A stretch of 10,269 nucleotides of DNA from an uncultured Caulobacteraceae bacterium (GTDB lineage Bacteria > Pseudomonadota > Alphaproteobacteria > Caulobacterales > Caulobacteraceae): assembly GCA_937952995.1 (NCBI GenBank), contig CALFYB010000129.1, positions 1 to 10,269 on the forward strand. Direction: 5' to 3'. Position numbers and translations under genes: made by a program. The notes below the pieces were generated by a model that was not told where the DNA came from, searched no databases, and was given only the letters and a program-made list of their open reading frames with translations. How positions within the stretch are numbered: position 1 is the first letter of the stretch; each line of letters opens with the position of its first letter. Shown here piece by piece: positions 1-7,622 of this stretch.

Positions 1-2483
1 GCGAGTCGCTCCAGAAGCTGAACATCGCCAACTTCGAAAAGTTGGTTGAATACCTGCCCAACGTCCGGACCGCCTCGCACGGCCCAGGCACCTCATCGAT
101 GTATATCCGCGGCCTGTCCACCGACACCCCCGGCCTGCAGATTCTCGGTACCGCTGGTGCCCAGCCTAACGTCGCGCTCTATCTCAACGACGCCCCAAGC
201 TCGATGCCAGGCCGTAACCTTGACGTCTATGCGGTTGACCTTCAGCGCATCGAAGTGCTGGCCGGTCCTCAGGGCACCCTGTTTGGCGCAAGCGCCATGG
301 GCGGCGCTGTGCGTTACATCACCAACAAGCCGGACCTGAAGGAATATCATTCGGGCTTCAACGGCAGCTATTCGATGACCAAGGGCGGCGCACCCAGCGC
401 TGCAGGCGACGCCTTCATCAACATCCCTCTGATCGAGGGCAAGTTGGCGGCACGTCTGGTTGTCTATAACGACCAACAGGGCGGCTATATTGATAACGTC
501 GCTGGCACCTACCAGATGCCGTTTGACGGTCACGTTGGCCAAGCGGGCAAGTTGCCAACCGGTAACCCGCTTCTGGTGATCCGCGCTCTGGAATCCTGCT
601 CCGGCGTCGCCAACTGCACCGGCAGCCTGTACAAGACCCCAACCCGCCAGACCATCAACAATGACCGCTTTGTTGAGAACAACTATAACGACGCGGCCTA
701 CACCGGTGCGCGTTTGGCCCTGGCCTATGAAATCAACGACAACTGGTCGGTCGACCTGATGCATATGCGTCAGAACCTCAAGACCAATGGCGTGTTCAAC
801 TATGAGCCCGGCGTCGGCGACCTCAAGGTCACCCAGTTCAACCCCAACTATCTGCGTGATGAGTTCGACGAAACCACGCTGACGGTGAACGGTCGTTTGG
901 GCATGTTGGATATGATCTATACCGGATCCTATCTGAACCACACCGCTGTTCAGCAGGCGGACTATGCGTCCTACTCCAATATCGGCCTTTACCTGCCGTA
1001 TTATGAGTGCGACCGCGGCGTCTACTATACCGCTGCCTATAACGGCAACATCGGTAAGACCTGCTACACCCCGAACAAGAGCTATAAGGTCAAGAACGAG
1101 AACACCCGTTCGACCCATGAGTTCCGCGTCACGACGCCTGCCGACAAGCGCCTGCGCGCGACCGGCGGCCTGTTCTATGACGAGAACACGCTCTACGACA
1201 ACACCGACTGGTCCTACTCTCAGCAGGCCGCAGGCTTCATCTATTCGCGCGCTCCCGATCCAAGCGTTAATGCGCATGATCCAAGCGTGAAGCCTGTCAA
1301 TGTCGGCTTCTTCAACGACGTCACCCGCAAGGACCGTCAGTTCGCCGTCTATGGTGAAGCCTCTTACGACATCATCCCAGACAAACTGACCCTGACCGGC
1401 GGCGCGCGTTATTATGACGAAGAAGCGTCGATGACCGGTTCGTCGAACTCCAGCTTCGGCTACGGTTCACGCGGCGTCTACAATGCTGCTACCGGCACCT
1501 ATAGCGCCGTCGCCACGCCGCCGAAATATTATGGCGTCAGCGCAAACCTCGCCAATACGCTCAAGGGCCTCTCGCCTGCGAAGTACACGGGCACGATCTT
1601 GAAGGGCAACCTGACCTACAAGTTCGACGACGGTTCGCTGGTCTATGCGACCTACTCGGAAGGCTTCCGCCCCGGTGGCTTCAACCGCAAGCCCTGTAAC
1701 GTGGTTAGCCCAGCCTGTAACAGCCTGAAGGCCTTCGTGCCCGATACTGTCACCAACTATGAAATTGGTTGGAAGCTGGCCCTGCTCGACCGGACCCTGC
1801 AGTTCAACGCAGCGGCCTACCAGATCGACTGGGAAAACATCCAGATGACGGTGTTCGACCAGAACATCTCGAACCAAACCTTCACCACCAACTTCACCGA
1901 TGCGCGCATCCGTGGCTTTGAAGGTGATGTGGCTTGGCGTCCAACCAAGGAGCTGACGATCAACAGCGGCTTCTCCTACAACGACTCCGAGCTGACCAAA
2001 TATCGCAAGGCCGCTACCGTTCTGGTGCCGCTCGGCAGCCCATTGGCTCTGAGCCCCAAGTTCCAGGGCAATATCCGCATGCGTTATGAGACCGAAACCG
2101 CGTCGGGCCTGCGTCCGTTCGCGCAAGGTGGCTTCCACTTCGTCGATTCCAGCATCTCGTCGGATATCGACAATGTCAGCATCAAGCTGCCAGGCTTCAA
2201 CGCCACGGCAGGTTATGCGGCGCAAGTGCCAATCACCTACAACGGTGTGACGGTGAAGCCAGGCGACGTGATCGTTCCTCTGAAGGGTGCCCTGAAGCAG
2301 AAGTCCTACACCACGCTTAGCGCGTCGGTCGGTGCTTCGAAGGACAACTGGACCGTGGAACTGTTCGGTGAAAACCTCACCGACGCCCGCCCAGAGCTCT
2401 ATAAGAGCGGCAATGATGGTGAGCTGCGCGTGACCACGTCACGTCCGCAAACCTTCGGTGTCCGTATCTCTGTCCGTAACTAG
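1..2483 (+). CDS. TonB-dependent outer-membrane receptor, 5'-truncated
   Basis: The frame is open from base 3, so the start codon, signal peptide and TonB box lie upstream of the window; 826 codons are visible. The plug domain comes first, with MYIRGLS, ALYLNDAP, DLQRIEVLAGPQGTLFGAS and GGAVRYITNKP-type motifs (bases about 100 to 335). A long beta-barrel follows, ending near the typical ENLTDARPE and SRPQTFGVR strands. Such receptors import a scarce ligand across the outer membrane using TonB/ExbBD energy; the ligand cannot be read from sequence. Three cysteine pairs (codons at 597/615, 1008/1062, 1695/1716) probably form disulphides in surface loops, one enclosing a tyrosine-rich segment. 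The last residue is Asn rather than the usual Phe or Tyr. A strong terminator follows directly. The family call is secure, the substrate unknown. Confidence 0.95.
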   Translation, partial: ESLQKLNIANFEKLVEYLPNVRTASHGPGTSSMYIRGLSTDTPGLQILGTAGAQPNVALYLNDAPSSMPGRNLDVYAVDLQRIEVLAGPQGTLFGASAMGGAVRYITNKPDLKEYHSGFNGSYSMTKGGAPSAAGDAFINIPLIEGKLAARLVVYNDQQGGYIDNVAGTYQMPFDGHVGQAGKLPTGNPLLVIRALESCSGVANCTGSLYKTPTRQTINNDRFVENNYNDAAYTGARLALAYEINDNWSVDLMHMRQNLKTNGVFNYEPGVGDLKVTQFNPNYLRDEFDETTLTVNGRLGMLDMIYTGSYLNHTAVQQADYASYSNIGLYLPYYECDRGVYYTAAYNGNIGKTCYTPNKSYKVKNENTRSTHEFRVTTPADKRLRATGGLFYDENTLYDNTDWSYSQQAAGFIYSRAPDPSVNAHDPSVKPVNVGFFNDVTRKDRQFAVYGEASYDIIPDKLTLTGGARYYDEEASMTGSSNSSFGYGSRGVYNAATGTYSAVATPPKYYGVSANLANTLKGLSPAKYTGTILKGNLTYKFDDGSLVYATYSEGFRPGGFNRKPCNVVSPACNSLKAFVPDTVTNYEIGWKLALLDRTLQFNAAAYQIDWENIQMTVFDQNISNQTFTTNFTDARIRGFEGDVAWRPTKELTINSGFSYNDSELTKYRKAATVLVPLGSPLALSPKFQGNIRMRYETETASGLRPFAQGGFHFVDSSISSDIDNVSIKLPGFNATAGYAAQVPITYNGVTVKPGDVIVPLKGALKQKSYTTLSASVGASKDNWTVELFGENLTDARPELYKSGNDGELRVTTSRPQTFGVRISVRN

Positions 2484-2494
2484 TCAAGTTGTGG

Positions 2495-2535
2495 TGGGCC
2501 CCCGGTAACCCGGGGGCCCATTGCTTTTTGCTTTT
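2495..2535 (+). terminator. Rho-independent terminator after the TonB receptor gene
   Basis: A perfect 11-bp stem (2495-2505 with 2510-2520), almost all G-C, closes a 4-base loop (taac). It begins 12 bases after the stop codon. A T-rich tract (ttgctttttgctttt) follows. This should end most transcription from the receptor gene, so the downstream sulfotransferase probably needs its own promoter or read-through. Confidence 0.9.
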
Positions 2536-2609
2536 GACCGTTAGAAATTCCGATCCGAGACTGGATCAAAACCGCAATAAACATCCTTACCTTGGCCCAC
2601 TGAGACGCT

Positions 2610-4643
2610 ATGATTGAGCCGAACGATAAGGATAGACGATTGACCCAAGCTGCATTGTCCCCGGCCCAGATCGACGACCTTCTCGGCCGTGCGCGGGACA
2701 TGTTGCAGCAGACTAAATTCCCGCAAGCCGCTGCCCTGTGCCAACAGGTTCTAGACGCTGATCCGAAACATAAGGACGCGCTCTACACCCTTGCTGTGAT
2801 CTATCGCTATCAAGGTGACTACAAGCGGGCCGTTGCGACCAACGATCATCTCATTGCCATGGACCCCGGCTTTGGCCGCGCCTATCAGGAGCGAGGCCAC
2901 TGTCTGCGTGACACGGGCGACCGCCGCGGCGCGCTGCTCGCCTATCAGGGTGCTGTGGCCAACAATGCGGCGCTGATTGCCAGCTGGCAGATGCTGTCTG
3001 AGCTACAGCGCGCAACCGGCGCGCGGGCCGCGGCGGAGTTCTCACAGGATCAGTACAACTACCTCAACAGCCTGCCGCCAGAGATCTTGAGTGTCGCAAA
3101 TCTGATCCAAGAGGGCCGGTTTTTGCGCGCCGAGCAGATCTGCCGTCACTATCTCCAGACCAAGGGCCACCATGTCGAGGCCATGCGGTTCCTCGCCGAG
3201 ATCGGAACCAAGTTCAATTCCTATGAAGAGGCGGAATTCCTGCTGGAATCCTGCATCGTGCTCGAGCCTGACAATACCAGCGCCCACCTAGACTATGTCG
3301 ATGTGCTCCATAAGCGGCAAAAGTTCGCCAAGGCGCTCGAACAGGCGACCGTCTTGCGCAAAAAGTCCAAAGGCGTGCCGCAGGTCGAACTGCTCTATGC
3401 CAATGAAAATCTCGCCGTTGGCAATTTCGATGAGGCGCTTGGCGTCTATCGGAAGTTGGCTAAGGAAACGCCGAACAATCCGACCATCCATCTGACCCTT
3501 GGCCACGCCCTTAAAACGGTTGGTCGTCAGCCCGATGCCATCGCCGCCTATAGCCGCGCTTATGAAATCCGGCCTGATTTTGGCGATGCCTATTGGAGCC
3601 TGGCCAATCTTAAGACCTATCGGTTCACGGACGATCAGATCCAGGCCATGAAAAAGCGCGAGGCGGATCCCAAGACCGCCCTCGTCGACCGCTATCACCT
3701 GTGTTTCGCTCTGGCTAAGGGGCTCGAAGACCGGGGCGACCATGCGCAGGCCTTTGACGCCTATGAGCGGGGTAACCGGCTCAAGCGCGAAGAACTGGGC
3801 TACGACTGGCATCGGATCAGCCGAGAAATGGACCTGCAGATCGAGCACTGCAATCCGGCCCTGTTTGAAGCCAAGGCTGGCTCAGGCTGTCCCGCACCCG
3901 ATCCGATCTTCATTGTTGGGCTGCCGCGTGCAGGTTCGACCTTGCTAGAACAGATCTTGGCGTCGCACAGTCAGGTCGAGGGCACGATGGAGCTGCCCAA
4001 CATCTTGGCCCTTGCCCACCGGATCAATGGCCGCCGCCGCGTTGATGAGGAGCCGGCCTATCCGGCCAATCTCGGGGCCCTCTCACCGCAGGACCTTACC
4101 GCCTTTGGTGAGGCCTTTTTGCGCGACACCCGCATCCATCGCAAGAAGGGCACGCCCTTCTTCATCGACAAGATGCCGAACAATTTCCGTCACATCGGCC
4201 TGATCCACATGATCTTGCCCAATGCCAAGATCATTGATGCGCGGCGCGGGGCTATGGGTTGCTGTTTCAGTGGCTTTAAGCAGCTGTTCGCAGAGGGCCA
4301 AGAGTTCACCTATGGCCTCGAAGAAATTGGGCATTACTACAAGGACTATGTGGCCCTGATGGACCACTGGGATCAGGTGCTGCCGGGCAAGGTTCTCCGG
4401 GTCAACTATGAGGACGTGGTTGGCGATATTGAGCCGCAAGTGCGCCGCCTGCTCGATTTCTGTGGCCTTCCGTTCGAAGAGGGCTGTATCAATTTCCATA
4501 AGAATGATCGCGCCGTTAGGACCGCCAGCTCAGAGCAGGTCAGGCAGCCGATTTTCACCAGTGGCCTAGACCAGTGGGAGAACTTCTCCCCCTATCTGGA
4601 TCCGCTTAGACAGGTTCTGGGTCCGGAACTGGCAAAGGGTTGA
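2610..4643 (+). CDS. TPR-repeat sulfotransferase family protein
   Basis: This 677-residue protein has two parts. Residues about 20 to 400 are helical TPR-type repeats, clearest near 35-110 and 270-335, a protein-binding scaffold. Residues about 430 to 665 are a PAPS-dependent sulfotransferase domain (Sulfotransfer_3 type). The 5'-phosphosulfate loop is GLPRAGSTLLEQ at 437-448. The 3'-phosphate site is R546 with S554, eight residues apart as in the family. The conserved TASSEQVRQPI block is at 638-648. No signal peptide is seen, so it should act in the cytoplasm, where PAPS is made. It would transfer sulfate to an unknown acceptor, possibly a protein tyrosine or a carbohydrate. The ATG at 2610 has only a weak GAG upstream; an in-frame TTG at 2640 behind AAGGA is an alternative start. 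It is probably co-transcribed with the MFS gene 10 bases downstream. Confidence 0.93.
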   Translation: MIEPNDKDRRLTQAALSPAQIDDLLGRARDMLQQTKFPQAAALCQQVLDADPKHKDALYTLAVIYRYQGDYKRAVATNDHLIAMDPGFGRAYQERGHCLRDTGDRRGALLAYQGAVANNAALIASWQMLSELQRATGARAAAEFSQDQYNYLNSLPPEILSVANLIQEGRFLRAEQICRHYLQTKGHHVEAMRFLAEIGTKFNSYEEAEFLLESCIVLEPDNTSAHLDYVDVLHKRQKFAKALEQATVLRKKSKGVPQVELLYANENLAVGNFDEALGVYRKLAKETPNNPTIHLTLGHALKTVGRQPDAIAAYSRAYEIRPDFGDAYWSLANLKTYRFTDDQIQAMKKREADPKTALVDRYHLCFALAKGLEDRGDHAQAFDAYERGNRLKREELGYDWHRISREMDLQIEHCNPALFEAKAGSGCPAPDPIFIVGLPRAGSTLLEQILASHSQVEGTMELPNILALAHRINGRRRVDEEPAYPANLGALSPQDLTAFGEAFLRDTRIHRKKGTPFFIDKMPNNFRHIGLIHMILPNAKIIDARRGAMGCCFSGFKQLFAEGQEFTYGLEEIGHYYKDYVALMDHWDQVLPGKVLRVNYEDVVGDIEPQVRRLLDFCGLPFEEGCINFHKNDRAVRTASSEQVRQPIFTSGLDQWENFSPYLDPLRQVLGPELAKG

Positions 4644-4653
4644 GGAAGACAAG

Positions 4654-6027
4654 ATGACCACCGCTACAGCCGTCGAAGAAGGCCAGACCTATTCTCTAGG
4701 GGCTCGCTGGTACGTCCTCTTCATCATGATGTTGGCCTATACGATCAACATCGCTGACCGTTATGTCATGTCGACCGTGTTGGAGCCTATCCGGGTGGAG
4801 CTGAAGCTCACCGATGGCGGTGTCGCGTTCTTGACCGGTGTGTCTTTGGCGCTGTTCTATGTCACCATGGGCATTCCGCTGTCTTGGATCGCAGACCGCT
4901 ATAACCGCCGCAACCTTTTGGCCATTTCCATCACCGTCTGGTCGGCCATGACCACCTTCTGCGGCCTGTCGACCAACTATATCCAGCTTCTATTGGCCCG
5001 TATCGGTGTGGGCATAGGCGAGGCGGGCGGGACGCCGTCCTGTAATGCGATCGTTGGTGACTATTTCCCGGCCGACCGTCGCCCCATGGCCATGACCATC
5101 TTTGCTCTGGGGGCTCCGATTGGGGCGTGGATTGGCGCGGATATGGCGGGCTATGTCGCCAATCGCTACGGCTGGCATGCGGCCTTTTTAGTGTTGGGCA
5201 TCCCGGGCATCATGCTTGCCGCACTGATCATGCTGACGGTTAAAGAGCCGGTTCGTGGGCGCCTCGATGCGGTCTCGACCGAAGACGCCCCAAGTTTGGC
5301 CAAGACGGTCGCCTTCTTCTTCAAACAGAAGGCCGCCTTCCACGTGATCATGGGCAGTGGCGTTTCGGCCCTGTGGGGCTGGGGCCTGATGTGGTTCACA
5401 CCGACCTTCCTCCAGCGCGCCTATCATTTGAATGTTGGAGAAGCCGGTGCCGTGGTTGGCCCTATCCATCTGGTCATGGGCATTTTGGCCTCATTGCTGA
5501 CGGCTTGGCTCCTGTCGCGGCCTTCGTTTGTCGACCCACGCCGTATTGTTAAGCTTCTCGCCATTGTAACGGCGTTGGCCACGATCCCCTCCATTTTGGC
5601 CTATTGGACTCACTCCCTGTCTATGGCCACAGCCATGTTGTGGATCTTCATCCCTGCGATCTACTTCTACATCGGCCCCGCCTTTGCTTTGGGCCAAAAC
5701 CTCGCGCCGCCCAAGATGCGCGCTATGTTCACCGCGATAGCGCTGCTGATCGCTAATGTGTTCAACCTGATCGTCGCGCCCCAGGGCGTGGGCTGGCTCA
5801 GTGACTTCATCGCTGCCCTGCAGAAAAACCCTGACTTCGCATCCTTCATTCCGGGCGTGAGTTGGTTGGGTGCGCATCTGGCCGGATTTGTTGGCGTTGA
5901 CGAGGCCTCCTCTCTGCGCTTCGCGTTGCTAGTTTTGGCCCCAACCGGCTTTTGGGCGACTTGGCACTATTGGATGGCCGCGCGCACGATCGTCGAGGAT
6001 CAGAAAACCGCGATTGGGTACGTCTAA
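4654..6027 (+). CDS. MFS transporter, Spinster-like
   Basis: A 457-residue polytopic inner-membrane protein of normal MFS length, with about 12 hydrophobic segments. TM1 carries the INIADRYVMS pattern typical of the Spinster-like subgroup. Motif A lies in loop 2-3 at about 73-86 (GIPLSWIADRYNRR). A motif-B-like RIGVGIGEAGGTP follows at 116-128. A charged cytoplasmic stretch near 197-225 separates the two halves. These are proton-coupled or facilitative carriers; the substrate is not predictable. An AGGAAG ribosome-binding site lies about 8 bases before the ATG, and the sulfotransferase stop codon is only 10 bases upstream, which argues for one transcript. With the receptor gene upstream, import or export of the same compound class is a reasonable inference. 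Confidence 0.93.
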   Translation: MTTATAVEEGQTYSLGARWYVLFIMMLAYTINIADRYVMSTVLEPIRVELKLTDGGVAFLTGVSLALFYVTMGIPLSWIADRYNRRNLLAISITVWSAMTTFCGLSTNYIQLLLARIGVGIGEAGGTPSCNAIVGDYFPADRRPMAMTIFALGAPIGAWIGADMAGYVANRYGWHAAFLVLGIPGIMLAALIMLTVKEPVRGRLDAVSTEDAPSLAKTVAFFFKQKAAFHVIMGSGVSALWGWGLMWFTPTFLQRAYHLNVGEAGAVVGPIHLVMGILASLLTAWLLSRPSFVDPRRIVKLLAIVTALATIPSILAYWTHSLSMATAMLWIFIPAIYFYIGPAFALGQNLAPPKMRAMFTAIALLIANVFNLIVAPQGVGWLSDFIAALQKNPDFASFIPGVSWLGAHLAGFVGVDEASSLRFALLVLAPTGFWATWHYWMAARTIVEDQKTAIGYV

Positions 6028-6028
6028 C

Positions 6029-6062
6029 CCAGAGCCCTGCGGTTTTACGGCCTAGGCTCTGG
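6029..6062 (+). terminator. Stem-loop after the MFS gene, possible terminator
   Basis: An 8-bp inverted repeat (ccagagcc at 6029-6036, ggctctgg at 6055-6062) begins two bases after the MFS stop codon, with an 18-base loop. No clear T-run follows (ggttcgcccg), so it is either a weak intrinsic terminator or a 3'-end stabilising hairpin. Its position at the gene end is the main support. Confidence 0.5.
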
Positions 6063-6136
6063 TTCGCCCGAAAATTGCCTCAAAAGTTCTGCAGTGGATT
6101 GGTCCCTACAACCGCCTACGGAGACAGAGTTAAGCG

Positions 6137-6661
6137 ATGAGAGCGTTTGTGATCCCCGTGACCCTTGCGGCGGCGATTGCGTTTGCCTGCCTTGGATCGG
6201 TCAGAGCGCAAGAACAGGCCCCCGCCGCGCCTCAGGACAAACCGGCGACGGTGGTGACCGCCCCCGCAGCGGTGGTCCCGCCACCAACGGAGTCGGCTAA
6301 GCGGCAACCGAAAATTTCAAAGAAGCTTGAGGCCGAATTTGCCCGTGGCGCTAAAGCCTATGACGAAAAGAACTTTGAAGAGGCCCTGTCTATTTGGCTG
6401 CCCTTGACCAAGGGTGGAAACCCCCGTGTGCTCTATAATGTCGGCCTGATGTACGCCAACGGCCTAGGCATCCCCAAGGATGACTATGTTGAGGCCTATA
6501 AGTGGTTCGACATTTCCGCGGCCCGCGCCGAGGATCCGAGGGAAAAGAAGAAGGCTGAGCGCATGAGGGACATGGTCGGGCTAGAACTGACCCCGGCCCA
6601 GTTGACCGAGGCCAAGGCCCGCATCAAGGCCTGGCGCCCCCGGTGGAGCCTCTGGAACTAG
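6137..6661 (+). CDS. Secreted Sel1-like repeat protein
   Basis: A 174-residue protein. Residues 1-24 form a signal peptide (MRAFVIPVTLAAAIAF core, probable cleavage after VRA), followed by an Ala/Pro-rich linker to about residue 55. The rest is Sel1/TPR-like helices: FARGAKAYDEKNFEEALSIW, then YNVGLMYANGLGIPKDDYVEAYKWFD, with a charged C-terminal helix and the LTPAQLTEAKARI motif common in this group. Sel1 proteins act as periplasmic or envelope adaptors; no partner can be named. GGAG at 6120-6123 lies 13 bases before the ATG, a slightly long spacing. It stands alone after the MFS hairpin and converges on the lipoprotein gene downstream, so it is probably monocistronic. Confidence 0.88.
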   Translation: MRAFVIPVTLAAAIAFACLGSVRAQEQAPAAPQDKPATVVTAPAAVVPPPTESAKRQPKISKKLEAEFARGAKAYDEKNFEEALSIWLPLTKGGNPRVLYNVGLMYANGLGIPKDDYVEAYKWFDISAARAEDPREKKKAERMRDMVGLELTPAQLTEAKARIKAWRPRWSLWN

Positions 6662-6693
6662 AGGCTGCGGCTTCTACAGACGTGTGCTGCCAT

Positions 6694-6728
6694 AAAAAAC
6701 GCCGCGCATTCCGAAGGATGACGCGGCG
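6694..6728 (-). terminator. Intrinsic terminator for the OmpA-lipoprotein gene (- strand)
   Basis: The arms cgccgcg (6700-6706) and cgcggcg (6722-6728) pair, and inner pairs with single-base bulges extend the stem. Read on the minus strand, the hairpin is followed at once by six T (the a-run at 6694-6699), a classic intrinsic terminator. It lies about 125 bases beyond the lipoprotein stop codon. On the plus strand no T-run follows, though the hairpin may also slow transcription coming from the Sel1 gene. Confidence 0.8.
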
Positions 6729-6808
6729 CAAAAGGCTCGTTAGGGCTTTACGCTAAAGGCGTTACAGACGCCCAAGCCTACCCCGTAGCAGAATTATAAG
6801 ATGCTGAT

Positions 6809-6841
6809 GGATCACGCTAGACCCGATGGCCAGCGTGATCC
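6809..6841. repeat. 10-bp inverted repeat between convergent genes
   Basis: ggatcacgct (6809-6818) and agcgtgatcc (6832-6841) are perfect reverse complements around a 13-base spacer that can partly pair itself (acc/ggc). The repeat begins 11 bases past the lipoprotein stop codon on the minus strand. It lacks a T-run, so it may be a 3' stabilising hairpin in the lipoprotein mRNA or a protein-binding site. Confidence 0.7.
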
Positions 6842-6851
6842 TCAGGAATTC

Positions 6852-7466
6852 TTACTTCAGAACGACGATGACAACGCGGCGGTTGGCCGCGCGACCGGCG
6901 CGTGTAGCATTGTCTGCCACAGGCGCGTCTTCACCGTAGGAGGCGCTGGACATGCGCGACAGGGGCACGCCCTGCTTGGCCAGATAGGTACGAACCGCAT
7001 TGGCGCGGTTCATGCCGACCTGCTCATTGGCCTTGGCTGAACCGTTAGAGTCCGTGTGGCCCTGAATTTCGAGATAGACGTTTTGGTTGTCGGTCTTCAA
7101 CTGAGTGGCCAGAGCCGCAAGCTTGGCTTGACCCTCGTCCGAAATGATCGCCTTGCCGCTGGCAAAGGTCACCGAACCATCCGTGGTCATGACCACCGAA
7201 TAGAGGAACTTGCCTTCGGCCAGCTTGCCAGCGGCGATGGCGCGAGCCAGAGCGTCACGAGCGGTTTGGTCGACTTGGTTCAAGCGGGTTTCGAGACCAT
7301 CAATGCGGCCACCGATCTTGGTGCCTTGCTCGTTCAGAGCCGTGCCCTGACGGGACTCAAGACCGGCAACCTGCTGATCAACATACTTTTGAGTGGCGCA
7401 GCCGCTAAGGCCGAGCGCAATGGCCATGGCACCAACGGCGATGCTGGCAGACTTTGAAACGAACAT
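6852..7466 (-). CDS. OmpA-family outer-membrane lipoprotein
   Basis: A 204-residue protein. Residues 1-22 are a lipoprotein signal peptide with lipobox LSGC; Cys23 would be lipidated, and Ala at +2 favours the outer membrane. Residues about 26-75 form a polar helical, probably coiled-coil stalk (QKYVDQQVAGLESR and onward). Residues about 95-204 are an OmpA C-terminal peptidoglycan-binding domain: the GHTD aspartate is D139 and its partner arginine R154, the same 15-residue spacing as D271/R286 of E. coli OmpA, with the closing motif NRRVVIVV. It probably anchors the outer membrane to the wall. The start at 7466 is chosen because GGAGAGGG lies just upstream and the signal peptide begins there; an upstream in-frame start at 7508 would add 14 non-signal residues. 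It is related to but distinct from Pal. Confidence 0.92.
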   Translation of the reverse strand: MFVSKSASIAVGAMAIALGLSGCATQKYVDQQVAGLESRQGTALNEQGTKIGGRIDGLETRLNQVDQTARDALARAIAAGKLAEGKFLYSVVMTTDGSVTFASGKAIISDEGQAKLAALATQLKTDNQNVYLEIQGHTDSNGSAKANEQVGMNRANAVRTYLAKQGVPLSRMSSASYGEDAPVADNATRAGRAANRRVVIVVLK

Positions 7467-7528
7467 GGGACCCTCTCCACGAAACTGAATTGACCGTAGG
7501 GCTTGCACCCATGAAGCCGATTAGAAAA

Positions 7529-7547
7529 TGATATCTGTCCGATATCA
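7529..7547. promoter_or_regulatory. Palindrome TGATATC-N5-GATATCA in the lipoprotein leader
   Basis: A perfect 7-bp inverted repeat with a 5-base centre (tgtcc), 63 bases upstream of the lipoprotein ATG. It lies downstream of the predicted -10 box, so it is either a repressor operator or a small leader hairpin. No regulator can be assigned. Confidence 0.5.
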
Positions 7548-7573
7548 GAAAACATCCACGACCGGAAACCGAT

Positions 7574-7581
7574 CTTATAGC
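7574..7581 (-). promoter_or_regulatory. Putative -10 element for the OmpA-lipoprotein gene
   Basis: The minus strand reads GCTATAAG, matching the Caulobacter housekeeping -10 consensus GCTANAWC at all but the last base, and also resembling TATAAT. Transcription would begin near 7567, giving a leader of about 100 bases. No good TTGAC-type -35 is visible at the expected distance, but the dyad at 7585-7605 occupies that position, so activator dependence is possible. Confidence 0.45.
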
Positions 7582-7584
7582 GGC

Positions 7585-7622
7585 GTCACACTAATGAGAT
7601 GTGACTAAGACCGCAATGTGAC
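7585..7622. promoter_or_regulatory. GTCACA/TGTGAC dyad plus a third half-site
   Basis: GTCACA (7585-7590) and TGTGAC (7600-7605) form a perfect 6-bp inverted repeat with a 9-base spacer, and another TGTGAC lies at 7617-7622, 17 bases from the second. The dyad sits directly upstream of the lipoprotein -10 box. The half-sites resemble those of CRP/FNR-type regulators, but their orientation is inverted compared with the classic TGTGA-N6-TCACA, so identity is uncertain. Confidence 0.4.

Noticed and set aside
93..1277. Long minus-strand open frame (394 codons) opposite the receptor
   Set aside because: It mirrors the codon structure of a clear TonB receptor, has no recognisable domain, and is typical antisense shadow in GC-rich DNA. 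The same holds for 1467-2225 (-).
2534..2557. TTGACC as the -35 of a sulfotransferase promoter
   Set aside because: It lies in the T-rich tail of the receptor terminator, and no acceptable -10 is found 15 to 19 bases downstream.
6137..6208. Sel1 protein as a lipoprotein (Cys18 in the signal peptide)
   Set aside because: The context AFAC does not fit a lipobox, and a normal signal peptidase I site (VRA) follows six residues later.
6801..7040. Small plus-strand open frame over the end of the lipoprotein gene
   Set aside because: It overlaps the conserved OmpA domain on the other strand and has no ribosome-binding site or family resemblance.
7467..7508. Upstream start for the OmpA lipoprotein at 7508
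   Set aside because: It would put 14 polar residues before the lipoprotein signal peptide, and the strong ribosome-binding site lies inside that stretch.
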